From contig JAMOLT010000027.1 of NCBI GenBank assembly GCA_027068915.1, positions 32,655 to 96,654 of the forward strand: a stretch of DNA of 64,000 bases. The letters are read 5' to 3'. The notes under the pieces are model-generated. The model was given only the letters and a program-made list of their open reading frames with translations, was not told the DNA's origin and searched no databases. Made by a program: the position numbers and the translations under genes. Positions 49,301-59,007 of the stretch are shown in pieces (the first letter of the stretch is position 1; every line of letters begins with the position of its first letter). This DNA comes from Sedimenticola sp. GTDB lineage: Bacteria > Pseudomonadota > Gammaproteobacteria > Chromatiales > Chromatiaceae.

Positions 49301-50653
49301 CTAATGACTGAGGGTTCTTAACAGGTTTTTATAGTCCTCTGCAATGCGGGTGTCCGTATCCTTTAACTCATTGATTTTGCGCGTGGCATAAAGGACGGTA
49401 GTGTGATCCTTTCCGCCAAAGGCGTTGCCGATTTCCGGCAGGCTGTGATTGGTAAGCTCCTTGGCCAGGGACATGGCGATCTGCCTGGGGCGGGCAATGG
49501 TGCGACTGCGATTTTTGGACAGCATGTCGGAACTGCGTATCTTGTAATAGTCTGCAACTATCTTTTGTATGTTTTCAATTGTGATAACCTTATCCTGAGC
49601 GGCGATCATGTCGCGCAGGGCTTCCTTGGCGAAATCGAGGGTGATGGGCCTGCCGGTAAACTGGGCGTTGGCCACCACCCGGCGAAGGGCGCCTTCCAGC
49701 TCACGGATATTGGAGCGCACCCGCTGCCCCATGAAGAAGGCGACTTCGCTGGGCAGCTCCACGGCAAACAGTTTTTGCGCCTTGTTCATTAAAATGGCGA
49801 CCCGGGTTTCCAGATCCGGTGGTTCAATGGCGACGGTCAAACCCCAGCCGAAGCGGGATTTGAGCCGGTCTTCCAGGCCATCCACTTCCTTGGGAAAACG
49901 GTCGCTGGTGAGAATGATCTGCTGCTGGGATTCGAACAAGGCGTTGAAGGTATGGAAGAATTCCTCCTGGGAACGCTCCTTGCCGGCAAAAAACTGCACG
50001 TCATCGATGAGCAAGGCGTTCACCGAGCGCATGCGTTGCTTGAAGGCATCGATGGTATTGTGTTGCAGCGCCTTGACCATTTCCGTGACGAACCCTTCCG
50101 AGTGCAGGTAGAGCACCTTGTAGTGCGGGGTCTGTCTGGCAATGAGATTGCCGATGGCGTGGAGCAGGTGGGTTTTTCCCAGTCCGGTACCGCCGTAGAT
50201 GAACAGGGGATTGTAGGCGGTGCCTGGCGATTCCCCGATCTGCATACCGGCTGCCCGCGCCAGCTGGTTGGATTTTCCCTCTACATAGTTTTCAAAGGTA
50301 AAGGAATGATTGATATTGATTAGTAAGTCCTTACTATCGCGATTAGTGCTTTTGTTATCACGTTTTATTTCCTGATCCTGGCGGGTGGCGGTGTTGGCGG
50401 GCGCTTTCCTTGAGGAGCCGATTTCCAGCCTTACCTTCGGTGTGGCTTCACTGTCATATTCGCGCAAATAGGATTCGATATTCTGCAGATAATGCGTTTT
50501 TACCCAGTCCAGCACGAAGGCATTGGGGGCAAACAGCTGCAGGGTTCCAGAAGGCTGGGCGTCAGGTATCTGCAGTGGCCGAATCCAGGTGTTGAACTGT
50601 TGTGGGGGGAGCTCGCTTTCCAGGCGCGCCAGGCAATAATTCCAGTGTTCCAC
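49301..50653 (-). CDS. dnaA: chromosomal replication initiator DnaA
   Basis: 450 residues from a GTG start. Domain I at the N-terminus ([25 protein letters not shown]), a variable linker (about 85-115), the AAA+ domain with Walker [18 protein letters not shown] and Walker [10 protein letters not shown], and domain IV with the DnaA-box-binding signature [13 protein letters not shown] read here as [17 protein letters not shown]. It opens oriC and loads helicase. Confidence 0.98.
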   Translation of the reverse strand: MEHWNYCLARLESELPPQQFNTWIRPLQIPDAQPSGTLQLFAPNAFVLDWVKTHYLQNIESYLREYDSEATPKVRLEIGSSRKAPANTATRQDQEIKRDNKSTNRDSKDLLININHSFTFENYVEGKSNQLARAAGMQIGESPGTAYNPLFIYGGTGLGKTHLLHAIGNLIARQTPHYKVLYLHSEGFVTEMVKALQHNTIDAFKQRMRSVNALLIDDVQFFAGKERSQEEFFHTFNALFESQQQIILTSDRFPKEVDGLEDRLKSRFGWGLTVAIEPPDLETRVAILMNKAQKLFAVELPSEVAFFMGQRVRSNIRELEGALRRVVANAQFTGRPITLDFAKEALRDMIAAQDKVITIENIQKIVADYYKIRSSDMLSKNRSRTIARPRQIAMSLAKELTNHSLPEIGNAFGGKDHTTVLYATRKINELKDTDTRIAEDYKNLLRTLSH

Positions 50654-50887
50654 GTTACATCCATTGCCTCATAGGTGAATTCTCAGAGGACGCATCGCAA
50701 TCCTCTTTGGTTTTGCCGTTGCTGTTCAAAACTGATGTTCATGATTGAATGGGGCCGCATCGGGTCATTCCGGTGATGTTTTTCCCAGCTTGGGGGAAGA
50801 AGAGTCTACTCTCCTGCCGGAAAGTTATCCACAGGCAAAAGCGATTATTTGCGCCATGTCAGTGAATGCCGGAATTGCTGATAAAGA
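50654..50887. other. dnaA-rpmH divergent gap with DnaA box; second oriC candidate
   Basis: The divergent intergenic DNA between dnaA and rpmH (338 bases in all) should hold the dnaA promoter. It has one perfect DnaA box, TTATCCACA at 50825-50833, and is only moderately AT-rich. In Pseudomonas the main origin lies in the equivalent interval. The box here could also serve DnaA autoregulation. Confidence 0.5.
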
Positions 50888-50916
50888 TTGACATTGCGAT
50901 CCAAATAGACTAGATT
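50888..50916 (+). promoter_or_regulatory. rpmH promoter
   Basis: TTGACA at 50888-50893, a 17-base spacer and TAGATT at 50911-50916, a near-consensus sigma-70 promoter about 75 bases before rpmH. It probably drives rpmH, rnpA, yidC and mnmE. Confidence 0.8.
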
Positions 50917-50991
50917 TGCCCGTCTTTTTCGTGGCAGCAGTTCTGGCTTTCATTACTGCTGCGGAATGCATCAGGATTTTGGTACAAACTC

Positions 50992-51126
50992 ATGAAACGT
51001 ACATTTCAACCCAGTAATCTCAAGCGCGCCCGCACCCACGGTTTTCGCGCCCGCATGGCAACCAAGGGCGGACGCAGGGTGATCAATGCACGCCGCGCCA
51101 AGGGCCGTGCACGCCTTACTCCCTGA
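50992..51126 (+). CDS. rpmH: 50S ribosomal protein L34
   Basis: 44 residues, read directly from the [21 protein letters not shown] followed by [20 protein letters not shown] and RARLTP. It is the canonical L34 sequence and length, a very basic protein bound in the large subunit. It is first gene of the rightward origin-side operon. Confidence 0.98.
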   Translation: MKRTFQPSNLKRARTHGFRARMATKGGRRVINARRAKGRARLTP

Positions 51127-51137
51127 GCCTGAAGCAT

Positions 51138-51497
51138 ATTTCGAAGCAGGGTTTTCCTCGCCATGTACGTTTGCTATCGGCGGAGGATTACAAAAAGGTA
51201 TTTGCGCAATCCGATCGCTCCATAGACCGGTATTTCACCGTGCTTGCGCGGTATGAAGAGCAGCAGGATCCGGCCCGTCTGGGGTTGGCGGTAGCAAAAA
51301 AACACGTTCGCCGGGCGGTAGACCGAAACCGAATCAAGCGCCTGTTGCGGGAAAGCTTCCGTCACCATCAGCAGCAACTGAAAGGGCTGGATCTGGTGGT
51401 GCTGGTAAAGCCGGGTATTCACAAGGCGGACAATACCGCGCTTTTCCTGTCACTGGAAAAGCACTGGAAACGCCTGAGTAAAGAAATTCCATCCTGA
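51138..51497 (+). CDS. rnpA: ribonuclease P protein component, non-standard start
   Basis: 119 residues if it begins at the ATT at 51138, close to the 119 of E. coli RnpA. The conserved N-terminus GFPRHVRLLSAEDYKKVF needs codons upstream of the first TTG (51171), yet from the rpmH stop to 51171 this frame has no ATG, GTG or TTG; only CTG (51123, 51129) and ATT (51138) occur. The RNP signature KKHVRRAVDRNRIKRLLRESFR is intact. With RNase P RNA it trims tRNA 5' ends. Function is sure; the start is the odd part. Confidence 0.9.
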   Translation: MSKQGFPRHVRLLSAEDYKKVFAQSDRSIDRYFTVLARYEEQQDPARLGLAVAKKHVRRAVDRNRIKRLLRESFRHHQQQLKGLDLVVLVKPGIHKADNTALFLSLEKHWKRLSKEIPS

Positions 51498-51513
51498 CTG
51501 ATTCCTCATATAT

Positions 51514-53187
51514 ATGGACAACATACGATTAATCCTCATTCTGGCGCTGGCCTACACGGGCTTCCTTCTCTGGCAGGCCTGGCAGGAGGATTATGTCCAC
51601 ACCGCCCCCTACCAGTCCCAGACAGTACAGGAAACAGCAACTTCCGCAGGGAGTGCGGATCAGTCCGTTCCCCAGGTGCCTGCTGTTACCAATATCGATG
51701 GTGCTGTTCCACAGGCTGCCAAACCGACAGAGGCGGGCAAGCCAGCGCTGAATGGCCAGTTGATCACAGTAACTACCGATACCCTGAAAGTAAGCATCGA
51801 TACCCGCGGCGGCACCATTGTCGAAACCCTGTTGTTGAAGTATCCGGTATCCATTCAGCAACTGGATGTCAAATACCGGCTGATGAGCCGTTCACCGGAT
51901 GATTTCTTCATTGCACAAAACGGCCTGCTGGGCGCGGCGGAACAGGAAGCGCCCACCCATGAATCGGTCTTCAGCACCGCCCAGACCAGCTATCAGCTGA
52001 AAGAGGGGCAGGAGCAGCTGGTTGTGGATCTGGTCTGGACCAGCGGCTCCGGCGTCAAGGTAACCAAGCGGTACCACTTCATCAGGGGCAGCCACAAGGT
52101 TGATCTGGAGAACATCGTAGAGAACGCTTCTGCAGCGCCCTGGCAGGCACGGGAGTATCGTCAGCTGCAGCGGGGCGAGCCTGCCGCGAAAGGAAGTGCT
52201 TTGATGATGCACGCGTTCGTTGGCGGTGTGTCCTGGGATCCGGAAGACAAGTACCAGAAACATGATTTTGACGATCTGGCCGCAGGAACACTGAACAAGG
52301 AAGTCACGGACGGCTGGATCGCCATGATTCAGCATTACTTCGTGGTTTCCCTGGTTCCCCCCCGGAAAGAACCCCGGCACTTCTACAGCAAGGGCCTTGC
52401 CAATGGCCATTATGTTATCGGCGAATACTCGCCAGCGGTGAACATTGCGCCCGGCGCCAGCCATACCTTTGGCGGTGTGATCTACATGGGGCCAAAAGAC
52501 CAGGAGGATCTGGCGGCCATCGCCGAAGGGCTGGATCTGGTGGTGGATTATGGCTGGCTGACCATCCTGGCCAAGCCCATGTATGAAATCCTCAGCTGGA
52601 TCAACAGCATCGTGGGAAATTGGGGCTGGACTATCCTGATCTTTACCGTGCTGATCAAGGCGGTATTCTTCAAACTGTCGGAAACAAGCTACAAATCCAT
52701 GGCCAAGATGCGCAACCTTGCGCCTCGCGTTCAGGCGCTGAAAGACCGCTATGGTGATGATAAGCAGCGCATGCAGACGGCCATGATGAAGCTGTACAAG
52801 GAATCCGGGGCAAATCCCCTGAGTGGTTGCCTGCCCATGCTCATCCAGATGCCGTTCTTCATCGCCCTGTACTGGGTGCTCATGGAGTCCGTGGAACTGC
52901 GCCAGGCGCCCTGGATCCTGTGGATCAAGGACTTGTCTGTGAAGGATCCCTATTTCGTGCTGCCTGTGCTCATGGGTGCTTCCATGTTCATCCAGCAAAA
53001 GCTCAATCCCGCGCCGCCCGATCCCATGCAGGCCAAGCTGTTGATGGCCCTGCCGTTCGTATTCACCGTGATGTTCGCTTTCTTTCCCTCGGGTCTGGTG
53101 CTGTACTGGGTTGCGAACAATGTGCTCTCCATTTCCCAGCAGTGGGTGATTACCAAACGGATTGAAAAGCAGGATTCTACCCCCTGA
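51514..53187 (+). CDS. yidC: membrane protein insertase YidC
   Basis: 557 residues. N-terminal membrane anchor ([23 protein letters not shown]), a large periplasmic domain (about 60-345), then the conserved five-helix insertase core with [57 protein letters not shown] and the last helices. It inserts proteins with or without SecYEG. It follows rnpA by only 16 bases, leaving no room for yidD, which usually lies between them. Confidence 0.97.
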   Translation: MDNIRLILILALAYTGFLLWQAWQEDYVHTAPYQSQTVQETATSAGSADQSVPQVPAVTNIDGAVPQAAKPTEAGKPALNGQLITVTTDTLKVSIDTRGGTIVETLLLKYPVSIQQLDVKYRLMSRSPDDFFIAQNGLLGAAEQEAPTHESVFSTAQTSYQLKEGQEQLVVDLVWTSGSGVKVTKRYHFIRGSHKVDLENIVENASAAPWQAREYRQLQRGEPAAKGSALMMHAFVGGVSWDPEDKYQKHDFDDLAAGTLNKEVTDGWIAMIQHYFVVSLVPPRKEPRHFYSKGLANGHYVIGEYSPAVNIAPGASHTFGGVIYMGPKDQEDLAAIAEGLDLVVDYGWLTILAKPMYEILSWINSIVGNWGWTILIFTVLIKAVFFKLSETSYKSMAKMRNLAPRVQALKDRYGDDKQRMQTAMMKLYKESGANPLSGCLPMLIQMPFFIALYWVLMESVELRQAPWILWIKDLSVKDPYFVLPVLMGASMFIQQKLNPAPPDPMQAKLLMALPFVFTVMFAFFPSGLVLYWVANNVLSISQQWVITKRIEKQDSTP

Positions 53188-53195
53188 TACCGAAA

Positions 53196-54548
53196 GTGAG
53201 TATTCACTCACAAGATACTATCGCCGCCATCGCCACGCCTTCCGGGCGTGGCGGGGTGGGCATTATCCGCATCTCCGGCCCCCAGGTGAAAGATCTTGCC
53301 AGGGCAATTACCCGTGTCTTGCCCCAGCCACGTTTTGCCCACTACTGTGATTTTCTCGATGCAGAGGGCGAAGTGCTGGATCAAGGCATCGCCCTGTATT
53401 TCAGGGCACCCCACTCCTTTACCGGCGAGGATGTGCTGGAGCTCCAGGGGCATGGCGGGCCGGTAGTCATGGATATGCTCCTCGACCGCTGCCTGAAGCT
53501 GGGGGCAAGGCTGGCAAGGCCGGGAGAGTTTTCCGAACGGGCCTACCTCAATGACAAAATGGATCTGTCTCAGGCTGAAGCCATCGCCGATCTCATCGAC
53601 AGCGAAACCACCACCGCCGCCCGGCTGGCCACCCGCTCCCTCCAGGGCAGCTTTTCCAGAAAAATCCATGAGCTGGTGGATGCCCTGATCCGGCTGCGCT
53701 TGTATGTGGAAGCCGCCATCGACTTTCCGGAAGAGGAAATCGATTTTCTTTCCAATGGAAAAGTAAGTGCTGACTTACGCTCTATCGTAGACAAGATAAA
53801 GGATATTCGTGTCAAAGCGGGCACAGGTAGATTGCTGAGGGACGGGATTGATCTGGTGATCGCCGGGGAGCCCAATGCAGGCAAGTCCAGTCTGCTCAAT
53901 GCCCTGGCGGGCGCGGAAGCCGCGATTGTCACCGAAGTCCCCGGCACCACCCGGGATGTACTGCGCGAGCGCATCCAGATTGGCGGGGTGCCGGTGCACC
54001 TGCTGGATACAGCCGGGCTGCGCGAGACATCGGATCGGGTGGAGCAGGAAGGTGTGCGCCGCGCCAGAGAAGCATTGCACAAGGCGGATCAACTGCTTTG
54101 GGTCTATGACGCCGGCACCGATCCCGGGAACAGAGGCATGGCGCAGGCAGACCTGCCCACCGGCATACCCGTTACCCTGGTCCGCAACAAGGTGGATCAG
54201 GTGAATGAAGCACCCGCCAAGGGGGAGCGGCAGGGGCTGCCGGAAATCAGTCTCTGCGCCCGCTCTGGAGAGGGCCTGGAACTACTGAGGGAGCACCTGC
54301 TTTCCAGCATGGGTTTCCAGGGAGCGGAAAACACCGAGTTTCTGGCGCGGCGCAGGCACCTGGACGCCATCGACCGTGCCCTGGAGTCTCTGCAAAAAGG
54401 CAGCATCGCCCTGGAACAGCATCAGGCCGGAGAATTGCTGGCGGAAGATTTGCGCCAGGCGCAGCTGGCGTTGTCGGAGATCACCGGAGCCTTCAGCGCC
54501 GATGATCTCCTGGGAGAGATTTTCTCCAGCTTCTGTATCGGTAAGTAG
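53196..54548 (+). CDS. mnmE: tRNA uridine-5-carboxymethylaminomethyl modification GTPase
   Basis: 450 residues from a GTG eight bases after yid[23 protein letters not shown] (folate domain), the G domain [31 protein letters not shown] and NKVD, and the invariant C-terminal FCIGK. With MnmG it modifies the wobble uridine of several tRNAs. MnmG lies 4.5 kb downstream, separated here by the transglutaminase cluster. Confidence 0.97.
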   Translation: MSIHSQDTIAAIATPSGRGGVGIIRISGPQVKDLARAITRVLPQPRFAHYCDFLDAEGEVLDQGIALYFRAPHSFTGEDVLELQGHGGPVVMDMLLDRCLKLGARLARPGEFSERAYLNDKMDLSQAEAIADLIDSETTTAARLATRSLQGSFSRKIHELVDALIRLRLYVEAAIDFPEEEIDFLSNGKVSADLRSIVDKIKDIRVKAGTGRLLRDGIDLVIAGEPNAGKSSLLNALAGAEAAIVTEVPGTTRDVLRERIQIGGVPVHLLDTAGLRETSDRVEQEGVRRAREALHKADQLLWVYDAGTDPGNRGMAQADLPTGIPVTLVRNKVDQVNEAPAKGERQGLPEISLCARSGEGLELLREHLLSSMGFQGAENTEFLARRRHLDAIDRALESLQKGSIALEQHQAGELLAEDLRQAQLALSEITGAFSADDLLGEIFSSFCIGK

Positions 54549-54551
54549 GCC

Positions 54552-55028
54552 TTACAGCTTCTCCACCACCCACCGGGTAACGAATTCCGCCGTGCGTGCG
54601 CACTGATCGCCGCGGCTGTCGGTGAATTCCTTGTATTCCTCCGGCTTCCACATATCGTAGGTCTTGCCGGTGAACTGATGCTGCAATTCCTGACAGGTCA
54701 GGCCGCCGAATTTCTCCTTGAATTCCAGAGACAGCTCGTTGGCCCTGGAAAAATTACCGATGAACTTGCCCTTGGCGAATTTTTCCCGATCCCGGCCGCG
54801 CTTGGCGCCCAGAGCCAGAATGCCGCCGACCAGAGAGCCACACAAACCCACCCCGCTCAAACCACCGCCGCCGGACAGCCCATGGCTGGCCTTGATGGTT
54901 TCATCGCTGATCAACCCCACCGTGTCCTGCACCGCCGCCAGCACGCATTGCGGGCAACAGCCATGCTCGATTTCCAGCTTCAGCGCCAGCGCGCCAGCCT
55001 GCTCGGCAAGTTCTTTCTTGTCTTTCAT
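54552..55028 (-). CDS. C_GCAxxG_C_C family protein
   Basis: 158 residues from the ATG at 55028 with GGAG eight bases before it. HGCCPQCVLAAVQDTVGL and SGGGGLSGVGLCGSLVGGILALG match the cysteine-glycine pattern of this predicted redox family, followed by a late Cys (GGLTCQEL) and another (GDQCARTAEFV). Members often lie near metabolic redox enzymes and may bind a metal cluster, but no function is proven. It is convergent with mnmE (three bases apart). Confidence 0.85.
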   Translation of the reverse strand: MKDKKELAEQAGALALKLEIEHGCCPQCVLAAVQDTVGLISDETIKASHGLSGGGGLSGVGLCGSLVGGILALGAKRGRDREKFAKGKFIGNFSRANELSLEFKEKFGGLTCQELQHQFTGKTYDMWKPEEYKEFTDSRGDQCARTAEFVTRWVVEKL

Positions 55029-55106
55029 GGTTCTCACTCCATCAAACAGAAAGCCCTCATACTACCGAATTTCATGGAGGGGCATCTTGATCAATGACAA
55101 AGGAGT

Positions 55107-57083
55107 TCAGGAACAGCGAAATTTCCGAATGCGGGCCTGCAAGGCGAAAACCATATCCTTACGGGGATTCCTGCCATAGCGCAGGGCGATGTATTGCGCC
55201 ATGATGGCCTGGATGTCCGCCGCCTTCTGTGGGTAGCGGCTCACCGCTTTTTTCAGCAAATCCTGCGGCCCGGTAGAGGCGGGGATGTCCAGCCCGGATT
55301 TCCGGAGTTTTTGCTGGAATCGCATATATGCCTGATGTATCGGGTCTTTTTTGCGGGTACGGCGGCGCATGCCGAACAGAAAAGTGATCGTGCCCAGCAC
55401 TATGGCCCCCAGAGCAGCGGCTACGCCAAGCTGATAGCCCTGCAGGTTGTCCAGCCCCAGTTTCTGTAACAGGGTCTGCTGGCGGCTGCTGTTGAAGCCC
55501 ACCACCCAGTAGTGCCAGTTGAGCTGCAGATTGTCGCGGAACCATTTCATGTTCCTGGCCATGCGTGCAAGAAATTCCGGAGAATCGGACAAATTGAAAG
55601 TAACCGGCGCACCGGCGGGGTAGTCCGTGGCGGTAATGGAATGTTCGATACGCTCGGGTGCTACAGCAGCCGTGGGATCCACCCGCACCCAGCCACTGTC
55701 TTTCAACCACACCTCTGCCCAGGCATGGGCGTCGGACTGGCGCACCACCAGATGCCCGCCCAAAGGGTTGAACTCGCCGCCCTGATAGCCGATAACGACC
55801 CGGGAGGGAATATCGGCCAGACGCATCAGCACCACAAAGCTGGTGGCATAGTGCTCGCAAAACCCCTTGCGGGTGGAAAACAGGAACTCATCCACAGGAT
55901 TGTTTCTCAGCAGCGGCGGCTGCAGGGTGTAGACAAAAGGCTCCTGGTTGTAGAAGCGCAGAGCCGCCTGCACCACCTCCTGGTCTGTTGCACCCTTCCC
56001 TCGCAGCCGTGCCGCCAGCTGCCGGGTTCTGGGGGAGATATTGTCCGGCAGCTGCAAGCCGAGCTGCCATTCCAGGATGCTGAGTTTCTGCTGGCGGATA
56101 CGCAGGGCGCTGGTGGCCTGATAGGTTTTCCGTGCCTGGATGGGGTTTTCCGTGCCCAGCTCCCCGTCCCGGTTCAGCGATAGTCCGGACATGGTGGCGC
56201 TGAGGACATGATCCAGCGGAAAAAGCCAGGGCTGGCCGGAAGGCTCCATGGTGATTTCGTACTCTACAGGCTGGTTCAGGGGCGCAAAAGCGCTCACGGG
56301 CGGGGAAGATTCCACCCGCTCCCAGTTGCGGCCATCGGTAAACCACAACACCATGCCCCGCCAGTAACGCAGGGAAGGTGGAGGCGCTTCCCCCTTGAAC
56401 CGTACCCGGAATGCAACCTCGGCCGACTGGCTGAGGTTGCTGATGCTGCCCATGCGAATATTGTCCGACATGCCGGTAATGCCGCTGCTGGAGCCAAGGT
56501 TGAGTGACCACAAAGGGCCGTCGAGGCGGGGGAAGAGAACAAACAGCACAATCATGACGGGTATGCTGGAAAGCATCATGATCACCGCTCGTCGCAGCAG
56601 CATTTTCCAGGGCAGGGCATCCCCGGTCAGATTGGCGGCAATGAGCAGGGTGGTGAATCCGGTGCTTGCCAGCAGTACATAGAATGTCAGCAGCGGGCTC
56701 TGGTAAAACAGGAACAGCGTGATCAGGATAAAATACCCAAGAAACACCGATACATACAGGTCGCGCCGGGTTTTCATCTCCAGCAGTTTCATGCCGGCCA
56801 TGACCACCAGCAGGGCAACCCCGAATTGCCTGCCCTCCGTCAGTTCCGCCTGGTACAGCACCAGCACCAGACCGGCGGCCAGCAGCGCCAGCATGACCAG
56901 GCGGGGGGCGGGTTTGTCCGGCTTCGGCCAAAGCAGCAGGCGCATGGCCACCAGCAGTGGCAGGCAGGCGCTGATCAGCGGGCTCATATTCCACCAGTGC
57001 GGTACGGCTGCCAGCACCAGCAAACCGGCGCTGAACCATAACAGCGGCCGGGAAAGTGGCTTCTGTATGAGCAGATCCTTCAC
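55107..57083 (-). CDS. tgpA: TgpA-type transmembrane transglutaminase-like protein
   Basis: 658 residues from a GTG that overlaps the DUF58 stop (GTGA). Five or six N-terminal membrane helices (DUF3488, about 10-185), a periplasmic transglutaminase core with Cys in STRKGFCEHYATSFVVLMRLADIPSRVV, His in SDAHAWAEVW and Asp in VRVDPTAAV, then another membrane helix near residue 555. The related Pseudomonas TgpA is essential and has transglutaminase activity in the periplasm. It forms a unit with the DUF58 and MoxR genes. Confidence 0.92.
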   Translation of the reverse strand: MKDLLIQKPLSRPLLWFSAGLLVLAAVPHWWNMSPLISACLPLLVAMRLLLWPKPDKPAPRLVMLALLAAGLVLVLYQAELTEGRQFGVALLVVMAGMKLLEMKTRRDLYVSVFLGYFILITLFLFYQSPLLTFYVLLASTGFTTLLIAANLTGDALPWKMLLRRAVIMMLSSIPVMIVLFVLFPRLDGPLWSLNLGSSSGITGMSDNIRMGSISNLSQSAEVAFRVRFKGEAPPPSLRYWRGMVLWFTDGRNWERVESSPPVSAFAPLNQPVEYEITMEPSGQPWLFPLDHVLSATMSGLSLNRDGELGTENPIQARKTYQATSALRIRQQKLSILEWQLGLQLPDNISPRTRQLAARLRGKGATDQEVVQAALRFYNQEPFVYTLQPPLLRNNPVDEFLFSTRKGFCEHYATSFVVLMRLADIPSRVVIGYQGGEFNPLGGHLVVRQSDAHAWAEVWLKDSGWVRVDPTAAVAPERIEHSITATDYPAGAPVTFNLSDSPEFLARMARNMKWFRDNLQLNWHYWVVGFNSSRQQTLLQKLGLDNLQGYQLGVAAALGAIVLGTITFLFGMRRRTRKKDPIHQAYMRFQQKLRKSGLDIPASTGPQDLLKKAVSRYPQKAADIQAIMAQYIALRYGRNPRKDMVFALQARIRKFRCS

Positions 57084-58024
57084 CTTTTTACACCATACAG
57101 GGCCAGGGCCTGCAAACAGCGATGGCGGTGAGCCTCACCGGTATTGATGGGAATTTCCTCATCCGGCAGGCGTAACCCGTAATAGGAAGAATCCTGGGCC
57201 AGTGTCTGCACGGCGCCAGCCAGAATACGCAGGCGCCGTTCCCGGTCAGCGTTCTCGAATGCATCGAAATCCAGCCAGAAGCGGTTCACCCGGTCGCCGC
57301 CAAATTGCTTCACCAGCAGCCCCTTTTCACCGGCCAGCGCTTTCCAGTAAATCTGCCCCAGCTGGTCACCGGGGCGGTAATTGCGGTGCCCGACAAAGTC
57401 ATCTGCGCCCACGCCCTTGTCCCCTTCTGCCGCCGCACCCCAAGAGGGGCTGCCCGTGATCAGGCTGTCGGGCAGGGGTTTGGGATAGATGACCGCCAGG
57501 GCATCGGTTTCCACATAGCACCAGGCGCGCAACAGGCCGAGGGGAAACCGGCTCTCCATGGTAATTCGTCCCGGCTTGAGCAACCCCCGCCGGGTGCTGG
57601 CGCAGGGGATCAGCATGCGTACTTTTTCATTGGCGGGGCAGTCGGTGATGATGCTGTCGCCACCGCGAAAAGAAAGCTGTATGGCGTAATGGGCGCGGCC
57701 TTTTTCATCCTCAAGCAGGTACTGGAAAAAGGCGGTTTCACCAGCGAATACCGGGTCGGTGTGCCGGTATTGCACGCATAGACCGAGCAAATTGCGCCAG
57801 GTGTGGAAAATAGCCTGGATAAACAGGCCGGTCAGCAGAAAGGTCAGGATGAAAGCCGGGTTGTTGGCGTAATTGATGGAGGCGATAAGCAGGGTGATGA
57901 GCAATATCCCGAACACCATTCCATAGCGCGTGGGAATAATGTAGATTTTGCGGCCAGAAACACAGCACCGGCCTTCTGCTTCCGGCCGTACCACGCGCTG
58001 GAACTGTAGCAGGGGATTGTCCAT
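57080..58024 (-). CDS. DUF58 domain protein
   Basis: 314 residues. Two membrane helices near the start (about 30-75), then the DUF58 (vWA-like) region with GADDFVGHRNYRPGDQLGQIYWKALAGEKGLLVKQFGGD. In the conserved MoxR-DUF58-TgpA set these proteins are thought to act with the MoxR ATPase in protein assembly or envelope maintenance. It starts three bases after the MoxR gene and overlaps tgpA. Confidence 0.9.
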   Translation of the reverse strand: MDNPLLQFQRVVRPEAEGRCCVSGRKIYIIPTRYGMVFGILLITLLIASINYANNPAFILTFLLTGLFIQAIFHTWRNLLGLCVQYRHTDPVFAGETAFFQYLLEDEKGRAHYAIQLSFRGGDSIITDCPANEKVRMLIPCASTRRGLLKPGRITMESRFPLGLLRAWCYVETDALAVIYPKPLPDSLITGSPSWGAAAEGDKGVGADDFVGHRNYRPGDQLGQIYWKALAGEKGLLVKQFGGDRVNRFWLDFDAFENADRERRLRILAGAVQTLAQDSSYYGLRLPDEEIPINTGEAHRHRCLQALALYGVKR

Positions 58025-58027
58025 GGT

Positions 58028-58942
58028 TCAGGGAATGGCAACGGACTGCAGGATCTGGGCTGCGTGATTGTCCCCGTCACTGCCCTGGCCGAGGCGGTGC
58101 GCAGCAACCGTCGGCCACACCGCCTGCACATCTTCCGGCAGCACCTTTTCACGCCCCGCAAGCCATGCCCAGGAGCGGGCGGCCCGCAGCAGCCCCAGCC
58201 CGGCCCGGGGAGAAAGCCCGGTGGTATCGGCCAGGTTGCGGCTGCGTTCGATGAGCGCCTGTACATAGTCCAGCAGGGCATCTGCCGCGAATGTTTCCTG
58301 GCTTGCCTGTTGCCAGTGAGCAAGATCAGCCGGCCCGGTGACGGGATGAAGGTGTTCCAGCCTTTGCCTGCCGCCTTGGCCCTGCAACAGCAGGCGCTCT
58401 GTAGCGCTGTCGGGATAACCCAGACTGATGCGCATGAGAAAGCGGTCGAGCTGGGATTCCGGCAGGGAGAAAGTGCCTACCTGGTGGGCAGGATTCTGGG
58501 TGGCAATAACAAAAAAAGGTTGCGGCAGCGGGCGGGTCTTGCCTTCTGCCGTGATCTGCCGTTCCTCCATCGCCTCCAGCAGCGCGCTCTGGGTTTTTGG
58601 TGTGGCGCGGTTGATCTCGTCGGCGAGAATCAGCTGGGCAAAAATCGGCCCGGCGTGGAAATGAAACTGCTCGGAGCGGCGCTCATACACAGACACGCCG
58701 ATGACATCGGCAGGCAACAGATCACTGGTGAACTGAATACGCTGGTAGTCCAGCCCCATCAACGTCGCCAACAGGTGCGCCAGGGTGGTCTTGCCCATGC
58801 CGGGCATGTCCTCGATGAGCAAATGCCCCTGGCTGAGCAGACAAGTCATGGCCAGGCGCAGGGCGCGGGGCTTGCCCAGTATGATGCCATTGGCCTGGTG
58901 AAACAGGGTTTGCAGGGCGGGGTCGTCTCTGAGTGGTTGCAA
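58028..58942 (-). CDS. MoxR-family AAA+ ATPase
   Basis: 304 residues from the TTG at 58942; another TTG at 58984 would add 14 residues, and neither has a good ribosome site. Walker A LLIEDMPGMGKTTLAHLLA, Walker B LILADEINRATPKTQSALLEAMEE, sensor-1 IATQNPAHQVGTFSLPESQLDRF and a sensor-2 region are typical. MoxR ATPases act as chaperones with vWA or DUF58 partners, here encoded next. Divergent from mnmG. Confidence 0.9.
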   Translation of the reverse strand: MQPLRDDPALQTLFHQANGIILGKPRALRLAMTCLLSQGHLLIEDMPGMGKTTLAHLLATLMGLDYQRIQFTSDLLPADVIGVSVYERRSEQFHFHAGPIFAQLILADEINRATPKTQSALLEAMEERQITAEGKTRPLPQPFFVIATQNPAHQVGTFSLPESQLDRFLMRISLGYPDSATERLLLQGQGGRQRLEHLHPVTGPADLAHWQQASQETFAADALLDYVQALIERSRNLADTTGLSPRAGLGLLRAARSWAWLAGREKVLPEDVQAVWPTVAAHRLGQGSDGDNHAAQILQSVAIP

Positions 58943-59007
58943 TGTTAAGAATCCATGAGCAATAACAACCTCAGATAATAGCAAAGCAGACAGGGTAAAA
59001 TAGCCGA

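Noticed and set aside
51892..53211. Long open frame (439 codons) opposite yidC
   Set aside because: It is the complement of a highly conserved gene; the product is rich in His, Gly and Gln as expected of a shadow frame in GC-rich DNA.
55888..57039. 383-codon frame opposite phase within tgpA
   Set aside because: It is out of frame with the transglutaminase motifs and has no ribosome site; tgpA explains the DNA.
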